A DNA stretch of 63,037 nt from Prevotella sp. (GTDB lineage: Bacteria; Bacteroidota; Bacteroidia; Bacteroidales; Bacteroidaceae), in assembly GCA_017428925.1 (NCBI GenBank), contig JAFRPY010000002.1, positions 1 through 63,037 of the forward strand, in the 5' to 3' direction. A model generated the notes under the pieces. The model was given only the letters and a program-made list of their open reading frames with translations. It was not told the origin of the DNA and made no database searches. Every line of letters begins with the position of its first letter. Within the stretch, counting starts at the first letter, position 1. A program made the position numbers and the translations under genes. This document shows positions 16,732 through 24,464 of the stretch, piece by piece.

Positions 16732-18462
16732 TCAGAGTGTCGCGATGCAATGCTTCACGAAGTCCATGAAAAGCGGATGGGGATGAAGCACGGTGCTCTG
16801 ATACTCGGGATGAAACTGCGTGCCTATGTACCAGCGAAGCGACGGCACCTCGACGATTTCCACCAGACCGGAAGCAGGATTCCGTCCCGAGCATTCCATG
16901 CCGTGGCTTTCGTAGTCGGTCAGATACTGGTTGTTAAACTCATAGCGATGACGGTGGCGCTCGCTGACGAGCGACTTTCCGTAGATGGCGGCCACCTTTG
17001 AACCATCCTTCAGCTGGCAGTCGTAGGCACCCAATCGCATGGTTCCACCTTTCTGCGAGACATGCTTCTGTTCGGCCATCAGGTCGATGACAAACACTTC
17101 GTCCTGCTGTCCTGCTCCCGTCTGTACGGCAGTTTCACACTTTTCCCCCGAGAATTGGAGTTGCTGCGAGGCCTCGGAAGATTCCCTGCTGCATGCCCCT
17201 GCATATCCCAACACATTGCGGGCAAACTCGATGACCATCATCTGCATGCCCAGACAGATGCCGAAGCAGGGCACGTCGTGCTCACGGGCATAACGAGCAG
17301 CTAGCAACTTGCCTTCGATGCCACGCTGTCCGAAGCCTGGACAAATCACCAGTCCGTCTTGTGCCTTCAGCGTATTCCATGCCTCAGCGTGCTCAATAGA
17401 GTCTGCCAGCTGTTCAAGCTGTTCAGAGTTGACAAACGTAATCTTCATTCTTCGGTGGTGATAGGTGGCGGCATGCGACAGACTTTCGCTGATGCTCTTA
17501 TAGGCGTCCTGCAAGTCGTACTTGCCAACCAGTCCGATGCGCACTTCCTCGGTGGCCGTATTGCGCAACTCCAGGAAATGGTTCCACGGTCCCAGCAGCG
17601 GTGTCTCTCCGACAGGGATGCCCATCTTTCGCAGGATGGCGGCATCGAGTCCCTGGCGCTGCATGTTCACAGGCACCTCATAGATGCTGGGAAGGTCTTC
17701 GCTCTGGATGACGCATTCAAGGTCTACATTACAGAAACCGGCCACCTTCTGGCGGAGGTGATCGTCGAGATGCTTCTCGGTTCTGAGGATGAGGATGTCG
17801 GGCTGAATACCATTGCTTTGCAGCTCCTTCACGGAATGCTGGGTTGGCTTGGTCTTCAACTCCCCTGCAGCCCTCAGATAGGGCACGAAGGTAAGATGTA
17901 CGCATACGGCATCCCGCCCCATTTCCCATTTCATCTGACGGATGGCTTCCAAATAGGGCGCACTCTCGATATCGCCAATGGTACCTCCGATTTCGGTGAT
18001 GATGAAATCAGGGGCAGCCGTCTTCTGGCTTCCGCGAAGTGTGTTGCTTGAGTCTGTAACGTGTGAAAGGAACTGAATGCGCCGCTTGATTTCGTCGGTG
18101 ATATGAGGCACCACCTGGATGGTCTTGCCCAGATAGTCGCCCCGCCGCTCTTTGTCGATGACGGCCTTATAGATGCGACCGGTGGTCATAGAGTTGGCCC
18201 GAGTGGTCTGGATACCCGTAAACCGCTCGTAGTGTCCCAAATCCAAGTCTGTCTCCATCCCGTCGGCGGTGACGTAGCACTCTCCATGCTCATAGGGGTT
18301 GAGTGTTCCGGGGTCGATATTAATATAAGGATCGAACTTCTGAATCGTGATTTTGTAACCGCGTGCCTGCAGTAACTTTCCGATAGAAGCAGCGACAATA
18401 CCTTTTCCCAAGGATGACACCACACCTCCCGTCACAAAGATGTACTTCGTTTTACTATTCAT
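16732..18462 (-). CDS. pyrG: CTP synthase, with an insertion in the glutaminase domain
   Basis: This 576-residue enzyme aminates UTP to CTP with ATP and glutamine. The N-terminal synthase domain starts TKYIFVTGGVVSSLGKGI (P-loop). The class I glutaminase nucleophile is in FGICLGMQMMVIEFARNVLG, and the His-Glu pair is in GTQFHPEYQS. Most relatives are about 535-550 residues. The extra length falls after FARNVLGYAG, where the usual ANSTE-type segment is replaced by ACSRESSEASQQLQFSGEKC and a further run ending in GAGQQDEVFV. The frame is intact and the conserved core resumes at GGTMRLGA. It is divergent from dapF. Confidence 0.95.
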   Translation of the reverse strand: MNSKTKYIFVTGGVVSSLGKGIVAASIGKLLQARGYKITIQKFDPYINIDPGTLNPYEHGECYVTADGMETDLDLGHYERFTGIQTTRANSMTTGRIYKAVIDKERRGDYLGKTIQVVPHITDEIKRRIQFLSHVTDSSNTLRGSQKTAAPDFIITEIGGTIGDIESAPYLEAIRQMKWEMGRDAVCVHLTFVPYLRAAGELKTKPTQHSVKELQSNGIQPDILILRTEKHLDDHLRQKVAGFCNVDLECVIQSEDLPSIYEVPVNMQRQGLDAAILRKMGIPVGETPLLGPWNHFLELRNTATEEVRIGLVGKYDLQDAYKSISESLSHAATYHHRRMKITFVNSEQLEQLADSIEHAEAWNTLKAQDGLVICPGFGQRGIEGKLLAARYAREHDVPCFGICLGMQMMVIEFARNVLGYAGACSRESSEASQQLQFSGEKCETAVQTGAGQQDEVFVIDLMAEQKHVSQKGGTMRLGAYDCQLKDGSKVAAIYGKSLVSERHRHRYEFNNQYLTDYESHGMECSGRNPASGLVEIVEVPSLRWYIGTQFHPEYQSTVLHPHPLFMDFVKHCIATL

Positions 18463-18537
18463 ATCATATCCTTTCTTTGGTTGTTTATTTGCATCTGGAT
18501 TTTATGCAGCATCTAACAATCTGTCAGCTTTCAAGTG

Positions 18538-18545
18538 CAAAAGTA
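18538..18545 (-). promoter_or_regulatory. Putative pyrG -7 element
   Basis: TACTTTTG on the - strand, 76 bp before the pyrG start, fits TAnnTTTG. No good TTTG is seen at the -33 position. The rest of the 338-bp divergent gap is AT-rich with no gene apart from the dapF promoter. Confidence 0.4.
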
Positions 18546-18721
18546 ATACATTCTGATAATAAAAACACGAAATCGCAATCAATTCGAACAAAGAAAAACA
18601 ATGTTTCTTTCATTTCGTAATATCAAATTAAAGATAACTATCAAATTGTAAGATTTTTAATTCATATTCTTTCAAATTGACATTATTTCTTGTAAAATAC
18701 ATAAAAAAGCAGCGATTTAGT

Positions 18722-18751
18722 TTTGTTTTCTTACAAAATGTTGTAATTTTG
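18722..18751 (+). promoter_or_regulatory. dapF promoter (TTTG-18-TAATTTTG)
   Basis: TTTG at 18722-18725 and TAATTTTG at 18744-18751 are separated by 18 bp, about 50 bp before the dapF ATG. Confidence 0.6.
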
Positions 18752-18800
18752 CACCCGAGAAGATGCAAATAGTTATAAATTTAATAATGAAGCGGTCATA

Positions 18801-19652
18801 ATGGCACACATCGTTCACTTCACAAAGATGCATGGGGCAGGCAACGACTACATCTATGTCGACACCACCTTATACCATATAAGCGATCCCAGCGCGGCTG
18901 CAATTGCATGGAGCGACCGCCACAAAGGAATCGGTTCCGACGGTTTGGTGCTGATAGGACTTTCACCTATTCCCGAGGCCGACTTCAGCATGCGCATCTT
19001 CAACGCCGACGGGTCGGAAGCCATGATGTGCGGCAACGCCTCGCGGTGCATAGGAAAGTACCTGTACGAAAAAGGCCTGACCGAGAAGACGGAAATCCGT
19101 CTGCTTACCCTTTCGGGCGTTAAAATCCTGAATCTTCACCTGAGCGGAGACAAGGTGGAGAGCGTAACGGTTGACATGGGAGAGCCAGTCTTTGAAGACG
19201 AAACCCTCTTCGTTCCATCTAAAGCCAAGGAACTATCTACCTCCCTCCCTTCGGGAGGGATTGAGGGTGGGTTTTTCGTTTCCATGGGCAACCCCCACTA
19301 TGTGATTTTTACTGACGACATTAACAGCATCGACGTAGCCGACGAGGGGCGACAACTGGAATTCCACAAAGCTTTTCCCGAGCGCTGCAATATTGAGTTT
19401 GCACAGCTGACGGCACCCGGAGTGATCAGAACCCGAGTATGGGAACGCGGCAGCGGCATTACAATGGCCTGTGGAACAGGGGCTTGCGCCACCGCCGTGG
19501 CAGCTGCAATAAGTGGGCGCTGCGGACGCAAAAGCACCATCGTGATGGACGGCGGAGAACTTGAAATAGCATGGGAAGACGACAATCATGTCAGCATGAC
19601 CGGTCCCGCAGCTTTTGTCTTCGAAGGCGACGTTGAACTTGAAACAGATTAA
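18801..19652 (+). CDS. dapF: Diaminopimelate epimerase, with an in-frame repeat insertion
   Basis: This 283-residue enzyme interconverts LL- and meso-diaminopimelate for lysine and peptidoglycan. The N-terminal motif [15 protein letters not shown] fixes the start. The two catalytic cysteines are in [13 protein letters not shown] and [14 protein letters not shown]. Between SKAKEL and [12 protein letters not shown] the chain carries [12 protein letters not shown], encoded by a family A palindromic repeat (19241-19271). This lies between conserved strands and probably forms a surface loop. The stop at 19652 is one base before the dapL start, so the two are translationally close and surely cotranscribed. 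Confidence 0.96.
   Translation: MAHIVHFTKMHGAGNDYIYVDTTLYHISDPSAAAIAWSDRHKGIGSDGLVLIGLSPIPEADFSMRIFNADGSEAMMCGNASRCIGKYLYEKGLTEKTEIRLLTLSGVKILNLHLSGDKVESVTVDMGEPVFEDETLFVPSKAKELSTSLPSGGIEGGFFVSMGNPHYVIFTDDINSIDVADEGRQLEFHKAFPERCNIEFAQLTAPGVIRTRVWERGSGITMACGTGACATAVAAAISGRCGRKSTIVMDGGELEIAWEDDNHVSMTGPAAFVFEGDVELETD
19241..19271 (+). repeat. Family A repeat inside dapF
   Basis: CTCCCTCCCTTCGGGAGGGA then TTGAGGGTGGG. A stem of CCTCCC/GGGAGG closes on a TTC-type loop. It is in frame and translated as [10 protein letters not shown]. Confidence 0.8.
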
Positions 19653-19653
19653 T

Positions 19654-20892
19654 ATGGCACTGATTAACGAACATTTCCTGAAGCTGTCGAAGAACTATCT
19701 CTTCGCCGACATAGCCAAAAAGGTGAACGCCTTCAAGGTGAGCCACCCCAAACAACGTGTCATCAGCCTAGGTATCGGCGACGTCACGCAACCACTGGCG
19801 CCCGCTGTCATTGAAGCCATGCACAAAGCCGTCGACGATCTTGCCACGAAGGAGCGTTTCCACGGATATGGTCCGGAACAGGGCTACCTCTGGTTGCGCG
19901 AGGCCATCGTGAAGAACGACTTCCTTCCACGCGGCGTACGGCTTGATCCTTCAGAGATTTTCGTCAACGACGGCGCCAAGAGCGACACGGGCAACATCGG
20001 CGAACTGGTGCGCTGGGACAATTCCATGGCGGTCACCGATCCCATCTATCCGGTCTATATCGACTCCAACGTGATGAATGGACGTGCAGGCACGGTGAAC
20101 GAACGGGGCGAATGGAGCAACGTGACCTATATGCCCTGCAACGAGCAGAACCACTTCGTGCCGCAGATTCCCGACCACCGTGTGGACATGATCTACCTGT
20201 GTTATCCCAACAACCCCACGGGAACAGTCATCACGAAAGAGGAACTGCGCAAATGGGTGAACTTCGCCCTGAAGAACGATGCCATCATCTTCTACGATGC
20301 TGCCTATCAGGCTTACATCCAGGACGAGACCATCCCCCACTCCATCTACGAGATTAAAGGGGCTCGCCGATGCGCCATCGAGTTCCACAGCTATTCAAAG
20401 ACCGCAGGATTCACCGGGGTTCGATGCGGTTATACCGTGGTTCCCAAAGAACTCACCGCCGTCACACTCGACGGTTCGGAGCGCCATCCGCTAAATCCCC
20501 TTTGGGACCGCCGCCAGTGTACGAAATTCAATGGCACCAGCTACATCTCGCAGCGCGCCGCCGAGGCCATCTACACCCCCGAAGGCAAGCAGCAGGTGAA
20601 AGAGACCATTGACTACTATATGACCAATGCGCGACTGATGCACAAAACGCTCACCATGCTCGGACTGAAAGTCTACGGCGGCGTGAACGCGCCCTATCTC
20701 TGGGTAAAGACACCCGACGGGACGCCCTCGTGGAAATTCTTCGAGCAGATGCTCTACGGCGCACAGGTGGTGTGCACGCCGGGAGTGGGCTTCGGTCCAT
20801 CGGGCGAGGGATTCATCCGCCTGACCAGTTTCGGCGACCGTGCCGACTGCGAAGAAGCGCTGCATAGAATAAGTCGCTGGATACTAGGATAG
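19654..20892 (+). CDS. dapL: LL-diaminopimelate aminotransferase
   Basis: This 412-residue PLP enzyme converts tetrahydrodipicolinate directly to LL-diaminopimelate, the short lysine branch known from Bacteroidota, chlamydiae and plants. MALINEHFLKLSKNYLFADI is the typical N-terminus. An upstream in-frame ATG at 19615 would overlap dapF and is rejected. Visible motifs are CYPNNPTGTVI, FYDAAYQAYI and the PLP lysine in HSYSKTAGFTGVRCGY. The C-terminus GFGPSGEGFIRLTSFG is typical. It acts directly before DapF, its upstream neighbour. Confidence 0.96.
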   Translation: MALINEHFLKLSKNYLFADIAKKVNAFKVSHPKQRVISLGIGDVTQPLAPAVIEAMHKAVDDLATKERFHGYGPEQGYLWLREAIVKNDFLPRGVRLDPSEIFVNDGAKSDTGNIGELVRWDNSMAVTDPIYPVYIDSNVMNGRAGTVNERGEWSNVTYMPCNEQNHFVPQIPDHRVDMIYLCYPNNPTGTVITKEELRKWVNFALKNDAIIFYDAAYQAYIQDETIPHSIYEIKGARRCAIEFHSYSKTAGFTGVRCGYTVVPKELTAVTLDGSERHPLNPLWDRRQCTKFNGTSYISQRAAEAIYTPEGKQQVKETIDYYMTNARLMHKTLTMLGLKVYGGVNAPYLWVKTPDGTPSWKFFEQMLYGAQVVCTPGVGFGPSGEGFIRLTSFGDRADCEEALHRISRWILG

Positions 20893-20994
20893 ATAATCCA
20901 TTAAATAAAGCCGCTGCGAAGAAAGCAATCGCAAACTTTTATGACGCTCCGCTTCATGAAGTTAGGCTGCATGTGGTAAAAATCAAATGAATGT

Positions 20995-21025
20995 TTTGTT
21001 TTTCCACTCATTTGCAGTACCTTTG
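20995..21025 (+). promoter_or_regulatory. Promoter of the type III glutamine synthetase gene (TTTG-19-TACCTTTG)
   Basis: TTTG at 20995-20998 and TACCTTTG at 21018-21025 are separated by 19 bp, 37 bp before the start codon. Confidence 0.65.
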
Positions 21026-21062
21026 CACGGCAAACTTAAAACAATAAAAAAAGGACAAGCGT

Positions 21063-23252
21063 ATGTCAAACTTAAGATTTCAGGTTGTCGAAGAGGCATT
21101 TAAGAAAAAGCCTCTCGAAGTGATTGCACCCGTTGAACGTCCTTCCGAGTATTTTGGCAAGAACGTGTTCAACCGTGAGAAAATGTACAAGTATCTCCAA
21201 AAGAATGTCTACGAAAAACTGATTGACGTCATCGACAACGGTGCCGCCCTTGATCGTTCCATAGCTGATGAGGTTGCTAAGGGGATGAAGCAGTGGGCCG
21301 ACGAAAACGGTGTCACCCACTATACCCACTGGTTCCAGCCATTGACCGAGGGAACAGCCGAGAAGCACGACGCTTTCATCGAGCACGATGGCAAAGGCGG
21401 CATGATTGAGGACTTCAGCGGCAAACTGCTGATGCAGCAGGAACCCGATGCCTCCAGTTTCCCCAGCGGCGGTATCCGCGCCACTTTCGAGGCTCGCGGC
21501 TATTCTGCATGGGATCCCACTTCACCAGTGTTCATCATCGACGACACCCTCTGTATCCCCACCATCTTCATTTCCTACACGGGTGAAGCTCTCGACTACA
21601 AGGCTCCTCTGAAGCGCGCCCTCCATGCCGTCGACGAGGCCGCAAGTGCCGTTGCCCGCTATTTCGACCCGAATGTAAAGAAAGTGACCAGCAATTTGGG
21701 ATGGGAACAGGAATATTTCCTCGTCGACGAAGGACTCTATTCAGCACGTCCCGACCTGATGCTCACCGGCAGAACCCTCATGGGACATGACTCTGCCAAG
21801 AACCAGCAGATGGACGACCACTACTTCGGAACCATTCCCGAGCGCGTTCAGGCTTACATGAAAGACCTCGAGATTCAGGCTTTGCAGTTGGCCATCCCCT
21901 GCAAAACTCGTCACAACGAGGTGGCTCCCAACCAGTTTGAGATAGCCCCAATATTCGAAGACACCAATCTTGCTGTCGACCATAACATGCTGCTGATGTC
22001 GCTCATGAAGAAGATTGCCCGCAAGCATGGTTTCCGTGTGCTGCTCCACGAAAAGCCCTTCGACGGTATCAACGGATCGGGTAAGCACAACAACTGGAGC
22101 CTTTCAACTGACACCGGCATCCTGCTCCACGCTCCAGGCAAGACTCCCGAGCAGAATCTGCGCTTCGTCACCTTCGTGGTGGAGACACTGATGGGTGTAT
22201 ACAAGCACAACGGACTGTTGAAGGCCTCTATCATGAGTGCCACCAACGCACACCGCCTTGGTGCAAACGAGGCACCTCCTGCCATCATTTCCAGTTTCCT
22301 CGGCAAGCAGGTGAGCGAGCTGCTCGAGCACATCGAGAAGGCCGACAAGGACGATTTGTTCTCAATGGCCGGCAAGCAGGGCATGAAACTCGACATCCCC
22401 GAAATTCCCGAACTGCTCATCGACAATACCGACCGCAACCGCACGTCGCCTTTCGCCTTCACCGGTAACCGCTTCGAGTTCCGTGCCGTAGGTAGCGAGG
22501 CCAACTGCGCCAGTGCAATGATTGCCTTGAATGCTGCCGTGGCCGAGGCCCTGGTGAACTTCAAGAACCGTGTGGATGCGCTGATTGCCAAAGGACAGGA
22601 TCAGACCAGCGCCATCATCGACATCATCCGCGAGGACATCAAGGAGTGCGCCCCCATCCGTTTCGACGGCAACGGATACAGCGACGAATGGGTAGAGGAA
22701 GCCACCCGCCGCGGACTCGACGTAGAAAAGTCGTGCCCCCTCGTCTTCGACCGTTATCTTGATGCCGAGAGCATCCAGATGTTCGAAAGCCTCAACATTA
22801 TGAACCGCAAGGAACTGGAGGCCCGCAACGAAGTGAAGTGGGAGACCTATACCAAGAAGATTCAGATTGAGGCTCGTGTATTGGGAGACCTTTCCATGAA
22901 CCATATCATCCCCGTGGCCACCCACTATCAGAGCCGTCTGGCCGAAAATGTGGCCGGCATGATAAAGATATTCGGCGAAGAAGAGGGCAAGAACCTCTGC
23001 CAGCGCAACATCAAGATTATCAAAGAGATTGCCGACCGCGCCCAGACCATCGAGACCATGGTGGAAGAACTGGTCAATGCCCGCAAGGTGGCCAACAAGA
23101 TTACCACCGAGCGCGAGAAGGCCATTGCCTATCACGACACCGTAGAACCCAAGATGGACAAAATCCGCTACCATATCGACAAACTCGAACTTACGGTAGC
23201 CGACGAACTTTGGACGTTGCCAAAGTATCGCGAACTGTTGTTCATCCGTTAA
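21063..23252 (+). CDS. glnN: Type III glutamine synthetase
   Basis: This 729-residue enzyme belongs to the large GSIII family, about 700-730 residues and common in Bacteroidota, which makes glutamine from glutamate, ammonia and ATP. Conserved GSIII segments include FPSGGIRATFEARGYSAWDP, the metal/substrate region CKTRHNEVAPNQFEIAPIFE, the catalytic loop GINGSGKHNNWSLSTDTG and SATNAHRLGANEAPPAI. The start MSNLRFQVVEEAF matches relatives and follows a consensus promoter. No P-II type regulator is nearby. Within the window it completes the GS-GOGAT pair with gltBD. Confidence 0.95.
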   Translation: MSNLRFQVVEEAFKKKPLEVIAPVERPSEYFGKNVFNREKMYKYLQKNVYEKLIDVIDNGAALDRSIADEVAKGMKQWADENGVTHYTHWFQPLTEGTAEKHDAFIEHDGKGGMIEDFSGKLLMQQEPDASSFPSGGIRATFEARGYSAWDPTSPVFIIDDTLCIPTIFISYTGEALDYKAPLKRALHAVDEAASAVARYFDPNVKKVTSNLGWEQEYFLVDEGLYSARPDLMLTGRTLMGHDSAKNQQMDDHYFGTIPERVQAYMKDLEIQALQLAIPCKTRHNEVAPNQFEIAPIFEDTNLAVDHNMLLMSLMKKIARKHGFRVLLHEKPFDGINGSGKHNNWSLSTDTGILLHAPGKTPEQNLRFVTFVVETLMGVYKHNGLLKASIMSATNAHRLGANEAPPAIISSFLGKQVSELLEHIEKADKDDLFSMAGKQGMKLDIPEIPELLIDNTDRNRTSPFAFTGNRFEFRAVGSEANCASAMIALNAAVAEALVNFKNRVDALIAKGQDQTSAIIDIIREDIKECAPIRFDGNGYSDEWVEEATRRGLDVEKSCPLVFDRYLDAESIQMFESLNIMNRKELEARNEVKWETYTKKIQIEARVLGDLSMNHIIPVATHYQSRLAENVAGMIKIFGEEEGKNLCQRNIKIIKEIADRAQTIETMVEELVNARKVANKITTEREKAIAYHDTVEPKMDKIRYHIDKLELTVADELWTLPKYRELLFIR

Positions 23253-23364
23253 TAAACTTCTCAACAGTTAAGCAATCCATTTCTTTTATTGGTTGTTTAA
23301 GTTTGCAGCGGGGAGATTCTCGAGAGAAAATCTCTCCGCATTTTTTCGCTTTATTGCCAAAAAA

Positions 23365-23460
23365 CCGTATCTTTACAGAAGATACTTACGCTCGAAAAAG
23401 CAAATTAAAACAAGTTTTATTTGCATTTGTTCTCGCTAAACCGTATCTTTGCAGAAGATA
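23365..23460 (+). repeat. Direct repeat pair that includes a -7 box
   Basis: CCGTATCTTTRCAGAAGATA occurs at 23365-23384 (R=A) and 23441-23460 (R=G), 76 bp apart. The second copy contains the functional-looking TATCTTTG. The first has TATCTTTA. Confidence 0.8.
23420..23451 (+). promoter_or_regulatory. Promoter of the esterase-HAD gene (TTTG-20-TATCTTTG)
   Basis: TTTG at 23420-23423 and TATCTTTG at 23444-23451 are separated by 20 bp. Its position rules out any start codon upstream of about 23458. Confidence 0.6.
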
Positions 23461-23495
23461 TGGAGAATCAATACATCAAACAGTTCCCCCGAATC

Positions 23496-24458
23496 ATGGA
23501 GGGAAAGAAAATCATGTACGTTCATGGGTTCGCGTCTTCGGCAAAAAGCGGCACCGTCAGCCGTCTGCGCGAGATGCTGCCCTCGGCGACGATTATCGCC
23601 TTCGACCTGCCAGTAGACCCTCACGAGGCCATTGCCCTCCTCCACCGCAAGCACGAGGAAGAACAGCCCGACCTCATCATCGGTACATCAATGGGAGGCA
23701 TGTACGCCGAGCAACTGCGCGGCACCGACCGCATCCTGGTCAATCCCGCCTTCCAAATTGCCGACACGATGGGGGCTCACGGAATGGTTGGCAAGCAGAC
23801 TTTCCTCAATCCGCGCGAAGACGGTGTGCAGGAATTCATCGTGACCAAGGCCATGGTGAAGGAATACCGCGCCGTTCAGGAACAATGTTTCAGTCCTCAG
23901 CCCGGTCAGGACGATTTGGAAAATGTATGGGGACTCTTCGGCGACGAAGACCCGCTCGTCCATACCTATCCGTTGTTCATGCAGCACTACCGCCAGGGCA
24001 TCTGGTTCCACGGCGAGCACCGCATGAACGACCGCATATTCTCCGAGGCCGTGATACCCGTCATCCGTTGGATTGACGACCGCCAGAACGGCACCGAACG
24101 CCCCATCGTGTATATCCACATCGATGCACTCCGTGATCAGCGCGGCCAGCAGCGTTCCGCAGCTATGAAAGCCTTCCGCATGTTGCTCGAGTCTTACAAC
24201 ATCTTCATCGTGGCCCCATCGCCCGATTATGACGCCGCCTATGTAGAAGGCGTCCAGCAATGGGTGAAGGATGTGGTGGCTGTACCCGCCTTCGGTCATC
24301 TGGTGTTCACCAACCGCAGTTCATTGCTCTATGGCGACTATCTCATCGACCTCGACGAAGAATCCGACTTCATGAGCACCCATCTCCAGTTTGGCAGCGA
24401 CACATTCAAGACTTGGGAAGAAATCATTGAATACTTCTCGCGGTTGGGAGGACAATAA
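23496..24458 (+). CDS. YqiA-like alpha/beta esterase fused to a degenerate HAD-type domain
   Basis: The start at 23496 (MEGKKIMYVHGFASSAKSG) gives 320 residues. An ATG at 23460 is only about 9 bp from the -7 box and less likely. Residues 1-200 resemble the YqiA/UPF0227 esterase family, with the oxyanion segment YVHGFASS and the nucleophile elbow IIGTSMGGMY. Residues about 205-320 resemble the deoxyribonucleotidase-type HAD fold (IVYIHIDALRD ... FIVAPSPDYD ... HLVFTNRSSLLYGDYLID). The first Asp of the HAD DxD motif is replaced by His (YIHID), so phosphatase activity is doubtful. It ends 6 bp before the nuclease-helicase gene, so the two are likely cotranscribed. The substrate is unknown. Confidence 0.75.
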   Translation: MEGKKIMYVHGFASSAKSGTVSRLREMLPSATIIAFDLPVDPHEAIALLHRKHEEEQPDLIIGTSMGGMYAEQLRGTDRILVNPAFQIADTMGAHGMVGKQTFLNPREDGVQEFIVTKAMVKEYRAVQEQCFSPQPGQDDLENVWGLFGDEDPLVHTYPLFMQHYRQGIWFHGEHRMNDRIFSEAVIPVIRWIDDRQNGTERPIVYIHIDALRDQRGQQRSAAMKAFRMLLESYNIFIVAPSPDYDAAYVEGVQQWVKDVVAVPAFGHLVFTNRSSLLYGDYLIDLDEESDFMSTHLQFGSDTFKTWEEIIEYFSRLGGQ

Positions 24459-24464
24459 TCGGGT

